Source: Oscillospiraceae bacterium (lineage in GTDB: Bacteria; Bacillota_A; Clostridia; Oscillospirales; Oscillospiraceae). From it: 6,138 nucleotides of DNA. Shown in pieces: positions 1 to 4,424 of this stretch. The notes below the pieces were generated by a model, which was not told the DNA's origin, did no database searches, and saw only the letters and a list, made by a program, of their open reading frames with translations. The position numbers and the translations under genes are program-made. The stretch is taken from assembly GCA_017936985.1 (NCBI GenBank), contig JAGBEM010000276.1, positions 1 through 6,138 on the forward strand, in the 5' to 3' direction. Numbering within the stretch: the stretch's first letter is position 1; each line of letters opens with the position of its first letter.

Positions 1-56
1 CCAAAACCCGGCAAATTTTCGCCAAAATCCTCTTTTTTGTTCATTTTTACCCACAA
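1..56 (-). CDS. Possible 5' end of a divergent minus-strand gene (partial, uncertain)
   Basis: A minus-strand reading frame stays open from a TTG at 56-54 or an ATG at 44-42 to the window edge; from the ATG it reads MNKKEDFGENLPGF. A second frame from a GTG at 54-52 is also open, so the frame is not settled. Supporting signs are a minus-strand GGAGG at 75-71 and a promoter-like pair, TTGCAA (152-147) and TACAAT (129-124), 17 bases apart. Against it, the GGAGG lies about 14 bases from the TTG and further from the ATG, which is too far for good initiation. No family can be recognised from so few residues. It may simply be intergenic sequence. Confidence 0.27.
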   Translation of the reverse strand, partial: MWVKMNKKEDFGENLPGF

Positions 57-84
57 AATCGCCTGTTTTTCCTCCACAAAGCCC

Positions 85-113
85 TTGACAACCTGTAATC
101 AGTATGCTATAAT
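85..113 (+). promoter_or_regulatory. Sigma-A promoter of the NlpC/P60 hydrolase gene
   Basis: A perfect -35 TTGACA (85-90) and a perfect -10 TATAAT (108-113) are separated by 17 bases. A TG at 105-106 makes an extended -10. Transcription should start near 119-121, giving a leader of about 50 bases before the ATG at 170. Confidence 0.9.
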
Positions 114-114
114 C

Positions 115-131
115 CGTAACCGGATTGTAAC
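115..131 (+). promoter_or_regulatory. WalR-like direct repeat at the predicted transcription start
   Basis: CGTAAC (115-120) and TGTAAC (126-131) are separated by five bases, an 11-base period. The WalR (YycF) response regulator consensus in Bacillota is a hexamer TGT(A/T)A(A/T/C), five bases, then the same hexamer. The only deviation here is the first base of the first copy. WalR controls cell-wall hydrolase genes, which fits the gene downstream. A position over the start site would suggest repression rather than activation, by analogy with Bacillus. This is motif matching by eye and not proof. Confidence 0.45.
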
Positions 132-169
132 TTTTTTGGTAATATGTTGCAATCAGGAAAGGATTTTTT

Positions 170-1126
170 ATGCTGAAACTGAAACGTCTGGGACGATTGA
201 CTGCCTTTGTGCTTTTGATCTGTACAGCGGTTACCGCGCTGACACAGCCTGCTGCAGCACTACCGCTGACCTTCTCCCCGCTGTCTTCAACCATCGGCAC
301 CACTGCACCCGCCATCGTGATTGAAGACACGGCCATCGAAAGCAACGGCCGCACCGTCTCTATCGTACATAGAACCGCTTCCGCAAGCGGCACAGTCATC
401 GGCTGCCTGGAAAACGGCACCATTATCACCATCCTCGGCACTTCCGGCAGCTTCTATAAGATCGACTGCTACGACATGAAGGGCTACATCGCCATGAACC
501 AGGTTTCCCAGAACGAAGCTGGCGAATATTATGTAAACTGCATTCCGGAATCTGCCGAGACTAAAAAGCTGCCCACCCACACCACGGGTAGTGCACTTTC
601 CCTGCGTTCTGCCATCCGTACCACTTCCAAGAAGTATATCGGCGTGCGCTATGTCCACGGTGGATCCTCTCCCAGAGGCTTTGACTGCTCTGGCTTTACC
701 CAGTATGTCTTTAAGCAGCACGGCTACACTTTGAGTCGTACCGTAGTTGCCCAATTGGACGCTGGCGTCATCATCTCCAAGGATGATCTGCAGTGTGGCG
801 ATCTGGTATTCTTTGAGAACACCACCGGCTCCGGCCGCTTTGCTTCCCACATTGGTATCTACATCGGCAACGGTCAGCTGATCCATGCCGGCAGCAAGGG
901 TATCACCGTCGTCAGCCTGGAGGCTGCCTACTTTGAGTACCATTACCTCTGCTCCCGCCGCGTGATCCTCAGTGATCTGACTGCCAAGACAGTGACCCCC
1001 TCTGTGGGCATCACTCAAAATATCAACAGCTCCTATTGGAGAGAGAATGCCCAGACCGAAACTGAAGGTCTGGGTTCTTCTTTACCCAGCGAAATTTTCT
1101 TGGAAAAAGAGAAAAATTTCTGTTGA
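170..1126 (+). CDS. Secreted SH3b-NlpC/P60 cell-wall hydrolase
   Basis: Probable peptidoglycan endopeptidase exported to the cell wall. The ATG at 170 is preceded by AGGAAAGG (155-162) at a good distance. Residues 1-30 form a signal peptide: basic start, hydrophobic core TAFVLLICTAVTA, cleavage probably after PAAA. Residues about 62-115 look like a bacterial SH3 domain, which usually binds wall. Residues about 145-265 are the NlpC/P60 domain, with the catalytic Cys173 in FDCSGF, His227 in SHIGIY and a third polar residue, His239, in LIHA. All active-site residues are present, so the enzyme should be active, typically cutting stem peptides at a gamma-D-Glu bond. The last 50 or so residues are a polar tail outside the domain. 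Its coding sequence contains a terminator-like hairpin and, at the stop codon, the -35 of the next gene, so the natural C-terminus may once have been shorter. Confidence 0.92.
   Translation: MLKLKRLGRLTAFVLLICTAVTALTQPAAALPLTFSPLSSTIGTTAPAIVIEDTAIESNGRTVSIVHRTASASGTVIGCLENGTIITILGTSGSFYKIDCYDMKGYIAMNQVSQNEAGEYYVNCIPESAETKKLPTHTTGSALSLRSAIRTTSKKYIGVRYVHGGSSPRGFDCSGFTQYVFKQHGYTLSRTVVAQLDAGVIISKDDLQCGDLVFFENTTGSGRFASHIGIYIGNGQLIHAGSKGITVVSLEAAYFEYHYLCSRRVILSDLTAKTVTPSVGITQNINSSYWRENAQTETEGLGSSLPSEIFLEKEKNFC
1050..1083 (+). terminator. Terminator-like hairpin inside the hydrolase 3' end
   Basis: CCCAGACC (1050-1057) pairs perfectly with GGTCTGGG (1067-1074) across a nine-base loop, followed by TTCTTCTTT. 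It resembles an intrinsic terminator but lies about 50 bases before the stop codon, so termination here would give a message without a stop. The U-tract is interrupted by C, so it may be weak or fortuitous. Confidence 0.4.
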
Positions 1127-1150
1127 CAAATAAAAATTGCGTGCTATAAT
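1123..1150 (+). promoter_or_regulatory. Sigma-A promoter of tRNA-Gly
   Basis: TTGACA (1123-1128) and TATAAT (1145-1150), both perfect, are separated by 16 bases, with an extended -10 TG at 1142-1143. Transcription should begin near 1157, just ahead of the tRNA. The -35 overlaps the stop codon (1124-1126) of the hydrolase gene. Confidence 0.88.
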
Positions 1151-1162
1151 ATCACTTGTTCC

Positions 1163-1238
1163 GCGGGTGTAGCTCATCCGGTAGAGCGCCACCTTGCCAA
1201 GGTGGAGGTAGCGAGTTCGAGCCTCGTCACCCGCTCCA
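1163..1238 (+). tRNA. tRNA-Gly (anticodon GCC)
   Basis: A complete 76-base cloverleaf. Acceptor stem GCGGGTG (1163-1169) pairs with CACCCGC (1228-1234), with discriminator T and encoded CCA at 1236-1238. D arm GCTC/GAGC is at 1172-1187. Anticodon stem CCACC/GGTGG (1189-1193 and 1201-1205) encloses the loop TTGCCAA with anticodon GCC at 1196-1198. T arm GCGAG/CTCGT carries the TTCGAGC loop. It reads GGC and GGU glycine codons. It has its own promoter and terminator and appears monocistronic. Confidence 0.97.
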
Positions 1239-1240
1239 TG

Positions 1241-1280
1241 AAAAAGACCACATTTGTCAACAGACAAATGTGGTCTTTTT
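1241..1280 (+). terminator. Strong, probably bidirectional intrinsic terminator after the tRNA
   Basis: An uninterrupted 18-bp inverted repeat (1241-1258 with 1263-1280) around the loop AACA. It begins with AAAAA and ends with TTTTT, so a U-tract is available on either strand. It starts two bases after the tRNA CCA end, so the precursor needs little 3' trimming. Confidence 0.93.
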
Positions 1281-1281
1281 C

Positions 1282-1450
1282 AAATGAAGCGCGCATTGTG
1301 GCGCATGAAGACGCTGCGCTAATGAAGTGTCCTTTGGACATGAAGGCGTCTGCAGACGCAAAGAGCGCGCTTCACTTCATGCAGCATGAAGTGCGGTACT
1401 TCATGACGGCAGCGCCGCCGCTTCATGTTTGCGAAGCAAACACTTCGTTA
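1282..1450. repeat. Tandem hairpin array with ATGAAG/CTTCAT linkers
   Basis: Not a gene. ATGAAG occurs at 1284, 1305, 1322, 1340 and 1386, and its complement CTTCAT at 1375, 1399 and 1421; each copy joins a small hairpin or palindrome. An outer perfect stem TGAAGCGCGC/GCGCGCTTCA (1285-1294 with 1365-1374) encloses GCGCA/TGCGC (1301-1319), TGTCC-TTT-GGACA (1328-1340) and the 14-base palindrome GCGTCTGCAGACGC (1346-1359). Then come CACTTCATG-CAG-CATGAAGTG (1373-1393), a competing CATGAAGT/ACTTCATG stem (1385-1405), CGGC-AGC-GCCG (1407-1417) and TGTTTGC-GAA-GCAAACA (1426-1442). The edges, AAATGAAG and CTTCGTTA, are roughly inverted. It is open in the frame of the kinase gene downstream, but its sequence is explained by pairing and not by coding. 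It could be a mobile palindromic repeat, a structured RNA, or a recombination site. Confidence 0.85.
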
Positions 1451-1474
1451 AAATCGAAAAAGCAGGAATATACT

Positions 1475-2035
1475 ATGGCTAAAGGAATTATCATTTTTGG
1501 TCCGTCCGGCGCGGGTAAAACAACACTTGGCCGTTTGGTTGCTGAATCGTTGAGTTTACCGTATATTGATATAGATGAATATATCTGGCGACAAGATACT
1601 GCTGTCCCTTTCACCGCAATGTATTCAAAGCAAAAAAAGATCGACCGACTTATGAAAGCCGTTCTGGACGCAGAAACCTTTGTAATGGCCGGATCCATGG
1701 ACAGTTTCCATGAACACTTTGACAAATTCTTTATTTTGGCGGTATATCTCACTGCTGACGCACAACTTCGTGTCGACAGAGTCCATAATCGCGAACTCGA
1801 TCTATTCGACTCCCGAGTATGTGAGGGCGGCGATATGTATGACGATCACTGCCAATATCTCGTAGATGTCGCAAGCTACGATCTAGGCGGCGGATCTACA
1901 AGCAGCGATGTCCATAAGCAGTGGGCTGAATCTTTGACTTGTCCCGTCCTTTATTTGGATGGCGGAAATGATTTGAAAGACAATATGCAGATTATTTCCC
2001 AGGCATATGCCAAAGTAACGGACCACATAATCTAA
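1475..2035 (+). CDS. Orphan P-loop small-molecule kinase-like NTPase
   Basis: A 186-residue cytoplasmic protein. The Walker A motif GPSGAGKTT is at residues 9-17, followed by a helix and IDIDEYIW (31-38), the place where shikimate, gluconate and adenylate-type kinases carry acidic substrate or magnesium residues. FVMAGSMDS (69-77) and YLTADAQLRVDRVHNRE (91-107) match the later beta strand and arginine-rich lid of the same fold. I infer an ATP-dependent phosphotransferase; the substrate cannot be read. The frame is open upstream through the hairpin array, but I chose the ATG at 1475 because homology-like sequence starts there and AGGA (1464-1467) precedes it. The ribosome site is weak and no convincing promoter is visible. 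The sequence is visibly richer in A and T than its neighbours, and the gene is unrelated to them, both suggesting horizontal acquisition. Confidence 0.8.
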   Translation: MAKGIIIFGPSGAGKTTLGRLVAESLSLPYIDIDEYIWRQDTAVPFTAMYSKQKKIDRLMKAVLDAETFVMAGSMDSFHEHFDKFFILAVYLTADAQLRVDRVHNRELDLFDSRVCEGGDMYDDHCQYLVDVASYDLGGGSTSSDVHKQWAESLTCPVLYLDGGNDLKDNMQIISQAYAKVTDHII

Positions 2036-2071
2036 ACCCCACTTTCGTTTTCCTTTTTCAATAACACTTTA

Positions 2072-2104
2072 ATCGCCGGGGCGTGCTTTGTACGCCCCGG
2101 CGAT
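2072..2104. terminator. Terminator-like hairpin between convergent genes
   Basis: ATCGCCGGGGCGT (2072-2084) pairs perfectly with ACGCCCCGGCGAT (2092-2104) around the loop GCTTTGT. It lies between the kinase-like gene on the plus strand and the yerC-like gene on the minus strand, so it probably stops transcription from both sides. Neither flank has a clean T-run (AATATTTA on one side, TAAAGTG on the other), so its efficiency is uncertain. Confidence 0.65.
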
Positions 2105-2118
2105 AATATTTACCCTCT

Positions 2119-2394
2119 TTACTTCTCTTTTTTCAGCAGCTTGGAATACCCGCTGCCATATTGCACGCACCGGGACACCCGGCTCAAGGTAGCGGAGGAA
2201 ATATCCGCCTCGGCAATGACCTGGTTGTAGGTCTTGCCTTCCATCAGCAGCTTTGCCGCCCGGACTCGCTCTGCCATCTTTTCAATTTCCTTTTGGGTGC
2301 AAAGATCTGCAAATAACGCGGCGCAATCCTCTTCACTTTCAAGGCCCACGATCAGGCGGTACAATTCTGCGATCTGCTCTTTCTTGCTGTCCAT
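2119..2394 (-). CDS. yerC: YerC/YecD-type TrpR-family transcriptional regulator
   Basis: A 91-residue DNA-binding protein of the TrpR superfamily, YerC/YecD group, whose members are small helical proteins of about this length. ALFADLCTQKEIEKMAERV (26-44) is the family's conserved core, and the helix-turn-helix spans about residues 52-77, EGKTYNQVIAEADISSATLSRV. TrpR relatives bind palindromic operators and often respond to an amino acid; a TrpR-family regulator has been linked by comparative genomics to histidine genes in Gram-positive bacteria. The ATG at 2394 is chosen over one ten codons upstream because GGGAGGG (2408-2402) sits seven bases before it. The gene follows the ABC permease after 57 bases on the same strand, in the slot where the ATPase gene is often found. 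I infer that it regulates this transporter. Confidence 0.88.
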   Translation of the reverse strand: MDSKKEQIAELYRLIVGLESEEDCAALFADLCTQKEIEKMAERVRAAKLLMEGKTYNQVIAEADISSATLSRVSRCVQYGSGYSKLLKKEK

Positions 2395-2419
2395 AGCAAA
2401 TCCCTCCCGGTTTTTTATT

Positions 2420-2449
2420 ATCATACCACACCGGCAGCCTATTTTGCAA
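2420..2449 (-). promoter_or_regulatory. Possible internal promoter for the yerC-like gene
   Basis: On the minus strand TTGCAA (2449-2444) and TATGAT (2425-2420) are 18 bases apart, just before the strong ribosome site of the regulator. The match is moderate; the regulator may simply be co-transcribed from the lipoprotein promoter. Confidence 0.35.
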
Positions 2450-2451
2450 TT

Positions 2452-3099
2452 TTATTCTGAAAAATACCCCATCTTTTTCTCGATCCAGCCAAAAAGGATC
2501 GTGAGCAGGCCATTAAAGATCAGATAAAACGCACCGGTGTAGAACAGCGGCCACACAAGCCCGCTTTTGATAAAGGATTCGCCTGCCCAGATCACCTCGT
2601 ACACCGCAATGATCCGCGCCAAGGCCGTATCTTTGACCAGTGTGATGATCTCGTTACTCATAGGCGGCAGGATCCGCTTGACCGCCTGCACCAGGATCAC
2701 CCGGTAAAAGATCTGCCACTGCTTCAAGCCCAACGCTTGCCCGGCTTCCCACTGTCCCCGGCTGACGCTTTCAATGCCGCCCCGGTAAATTTCCGCGAAG
2801 TAACAGGCATAGTTGATGGCGAATGCCACAATGACCGCTGTGAATCTGGGCAAAGCCGGCAGGCCGAACATCAGTCCAAGGCCGTAGAAGATCACCATCA
2901 GCTGCAGCATCAGCGGTGTGCCCCGGATGATCCAGATAAACCCCCGAACCAGTCCACGCAGCGGCCAGAAACGGCTCATGGAGCCCAAACACACCACCAG
3001 CCCCAGGGGGATGGAGAACACCAAGGTCATAAAAAAGACCTTCAGCGTCTCTCCAAAGCCCTGCAGCAGCTGTAAGGTTACAGAGGTGAACACATCCAT
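2452..3099 (-). CDS. Polar amino acid-type ABC transporter permease
   Basis: A 215-residue inner-membrane protein of the His/Glu/Gln/Arg permease family, at typical full length. Hydrophobic segments lie at about residues 18-38, 53-80, 86-103, 150-170 and 184-205. The family motif RGTPLMLQL is at 59-67. The cytoplasmic EAA loop, EAGQALGLKQWQIFYRVIL beginning at 118, docks the ATPase. The gene starts three bases after the lipoprotein stop and has no strong ribosome site of its own, so its translation is probably coupled. Such permeases work as homodimers or pairs with a dedicated ATPase, but none is encoded in this window. The ATPase must come from elsewhere in the genome, possibly shared with other transporters. 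Confidence 0.94.
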   Translation of the reverse strand: MDVFTSVTLQLLQGFGETLKVFFMTLVFSIPLGLVVCLGSMSRFWPLRGLVRGFIWIIRGTPLMLQLMVIFYGLGLMFGLPALPRFTAVIVAFAINYACYFAEIYRGGIESVSRGQWEAGQALGLKQWQIFYRVILVQAVKRILPPMSNEIITLVKDTALARIIAVYEVIWAGESFIKSGLVWPLFYTGAFYLIFNGLLTILFGWIEKKMGYFSE

Positions 3100-3102
3100 A
3101 GC

Positions 3103-3888
3103 TTACTGGATGTCCGCCAGCGTCAGACCGTACTTGTCTGCAAGGGTCTGCAGTGTGCCGTCCTTCATCAGCTTGGACAGGAAAGCGTTGAGCTTTTCGG
3201 TTACATCAGAATTCTTGCGGAAGCCAATGCCGTATTCTTCCTTGGTCAGCTCCAGGCCCTTGCCCAAATTGGCATAACTGGTACCCGCACCAGTCATGTT
3301 ATTGGCCATGGTGATGTCGATGACACAGGCATCGGCTGTACCGGCGGCCACTTCCATCAAGGCATTATCCTGATACTGAACCTCAATGATATTGGTAAAG
3401 CCAGCCTCCTTTGCAGCATCTTCACCTGCAGAGTCATTTTCAACTGCTACCTTCAGGTTCTTCATACTCTCTGCGGTGGGATAGCTGGCGATCTTATCGG
3501 AAGCCATAACCACCACCTGAGCGTTCATAACATAGGGAACAGAGCAGCTGGTGTTGTTGTTTACATCATCGCTGATGGTCATGCCGTTCCAAATCACATC
3601 GATCTGCTTGGTTTCCAGCTCAATAAACTTCTTGCCCCAGTCGGCAATGACAAAGAACTCGATCTCTACGCCCAGCTCCTGGGCAAACAGCCGGGCCAGG
3701 TCTGCGTCAAAACCGATCCACTGGCCGTTTTCATCCTTGTAATCCATGGGCTTGTATTCGGTGATGCCCACGACCAGCTTACCTTTGTCCTGAATGTACT
3801 TCAGATCAGAGCCTGTGTTTGTTGTGCAGCCTGCAAAGCAGCTGAGTACCAAAACAAATGCCAATACCAATGCAAACAGTTTTTTCAT
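3103..3888 (-). CDS. Substrate-binding lipoprotein of an amino acid-type ABC transporter
   Basis: A 261-residue extracellular solute-binding protein, family 3 fold. Residues 1-20 are a lipoprotein signal with the lipobox-like FAGC, so Cys21 should be lipidated and anchor it to the membrane. The start at 3888 is preferred to an ATG six codons upstream because GGAAGG sits six bases before it and it gives the classic MKK signal start. LVVGITEYKPMDYKDENGQWIGFD (38-61) is the typical first strand and hinge region, and GMTISDD (102-108) the ligand region. Where many family members have GMTI-T-E-E-R, with an Arg that holds the ligand carboxylate, this protein has Val109, followed by NNNTSCSVPY. Asp191 in VIDITMA may contact the ligand amino group. 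The ligand is therefore probably amino-acid-like but cannot be named. It is the first gene of the transporter cluster. Confidence 0.92.
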   Translation of the reverse strand: MKKLFALVLAFVLVLSCFAGCTTNTGSDLKYIQDKGKLVVGITEYKPMDYKDENGQWIGFDADLARLFAQELGVEIEFFVIADWGKKFIELETKQIDVIWNGMTISDDVNNNTSCSVPYVMNAQVVVMASDKIASYPTAESMKNLKVAVENDSAGEDAAKEAGFTNIIEVQYQDNALMEVAAGTADACVIDITMANNMTGAGTSYANLGKGLELTKEEYGIGFRKNSDVTEKLNAFLSKLMKDGTLQTLADKYGLTLADIQ

Positions 3889-3935
3889 AATAAGCCTTCC
3901 TTTCATCCAACAGGGGAATTTGGTTTGATGTCTGC

Positions 3936-3964
3936 ATTATACTTTATCGCTTTATCGTTGTAAA
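3936..3964 (-). promoter_or_regulatory. Promoter of the transporter cluster
   Basis: On the minus strand TTTACA (3964-3959), one mismatch from TTGACA, and a perfect TATAAT (3941-3936) are separated by 17 bases. Transcription should start near 3929, leaving about 40 bases of leader. Confidence 0.85.
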
Positions 3965-3966
3965 GC
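3942..3966. promoter_or_regulatory. Candidate operator: tandem 8-mers plus an inverted repeat over the -35
   Basis: Two adjacent copies of CTTTATCG (3942-3949 and 3950-3957) fill the spacer between -35 and -10. The second copy is also the left half of the perfect inverted repeat GCTTTA-N6-TAAAGC (3949-3966), which covers the -35. A repressor bound here would block RNA polymerase. The yerC-like regulator in the same cluster is a candidate, because TrpR-type dimers bind symmetric sites. The assignment is an inference. Confidence 0.5.
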
Positions 3967-4017
3967 ACTAATTTGCCTTTTTTGCCACTTTTGTACAGCT
4001 GCACAACATTGCATCTT

Positions 4018-4032
4018 GCTTTATCGCTTTAG
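4018..4032. promoter_or_regulatory. Second copy of the CTTTATCGCTTTA operator element
   Basis: CTTTATCGCTTTA (4019-4031) repeats the first 13 bases of the tandem element at 3942-3954 exactly, in the same orientation, 77 bases away. It lies between the divergent transporter and DUF1858 genes. Two distant copies would allow cooperative binding or DNA looping. Confidence 0.4.
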
Positions 4033-4078
4033 TTTGTTAAATTTGTATGCAGACGATCATGTTTTTGCGGTTTCCCTC

Positions 4079-4107
4079 TTGTTTTTTTCTGCATCTGCGG
4101 TTATAAT
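4079..4107 (+). promoter_or_regulatory. Promoter of the DUF1858 gene
   Basis: A perfect TATAAT (4102-4107) has TTGTTT (4079-4084) 17 bases upstream. The -35 is poor, suggesting modest strength or activator help. Transcription would start near 4114, giving a leader of about 20 bases. Confidence 0.65.
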
Positions 4108-4135
4108 GCTAGTAATCACATAAGGAGGTCATATT

Positions 4136-4366
4136 ATGGCTGTTAAAATCGAAAAGGAAACTATTATCGGCGACATTCTGGACATCGCACCCCACGCCGC
4201 TCCCCTGTTCTTTGCCATCGGCATGCACTGCCTGGGCTGCCCCTCTTCCCGTGGCGAGACCGTTGAAGAGGCCTGCATGGTCCACGGCATTGAGTGCGAC
4301 TCTTTCCTGGCTCAGCTGAACCACTTCCTGGAGGCTTACGAAGCTGACCAGCAGAGCAAGGCTTAA
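4136..4366 (+). CDS. DUF1858 small redox-disulfide protein
   Basis: A 76-residue cytoplasmic protein made of a single DUF1858 domain, also described as the hybrid-cluster-protein-associated redox disulfide domain. The N-terminal part, ETIIGDILDIAPHAAPLFFAIGMHCLGC, carries the characteristic CxxC (Cys32 and Cys35), with further cysteines at 47 and 54. The CxxC could be a reversible disulfide or metal site; the biochemical role is not established. A perfect AAGGAGGT (4122-4129) predicts strong translation. The expected partner, a hybrid cluster protein gene, is not present here. The gene is divergent from the transporter cluster and separated from trmK by a terminator-like hairpin, so it is probably its own unit with some read-through. 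Confidence 0.9.
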   Translation: MAVKIEKETIIGDILDIAPHAAPLFFAIGMHCLGCPSSRGETVEEACMVHGIECDSFLAQLNHFLEAYEADQQSKA

Positions 4367-4378
4367 ATTGCCGGCAAA

Positions 4379-4410
4379 GCCGTCCCGCATCGCCGGGACG
4401 GCATTTTATT
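4379..4410 (+). terminator. Terminator-like hairpin between the DUF1858 gene and trmK
   Basis: GCCGTCCCG (4379-4387) pairs with CGGGACGGC (4394-4402) across the loop CATCGC, followed by ATTTTATT. The U-tract is interrupted, and no clear promoter is seen between it and trmK. It may therefore reduce transcription into trmK rather than stop it. Confidence 0.72.
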
Positions 4411-4424
4411 ATGGAGGTAATCCC

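Noticed and set aside
287..1018. Long minus-strand open frame of 243 codons opposite the hydrolase
   Set aside because: It is antisense to a gene with intact catalytic motifs, its translation resembles no family, and it has no ribosome site.
1282..1450. CRISPR array
   Set aside because: The repeated unit is only six bases, spacing varies from 17 to 24 or more, and it appears in both orientations; there are no long identical repeats and no cas genes.
1163..2104. Classical integration at the tRNA with a duplicated 3' end (att site)
   Set aside because: I found no second copy of the tRNA 3' end downstream and no integrase gene in the window.
3992..4005. Near-palindrome TGTACAGCTGCACA as another operator
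   Set aside because: It has an internal mismatch pair, no second copy, and no relation to a promoter element; it is probably chance.
3889..4135. Riboswitch or T-box leader for the amino acid transporter
   Set aside because: The predicted start lies only about 40 bases before the gene, leaving no room, and no T-box sequence or specifier stem is seen.
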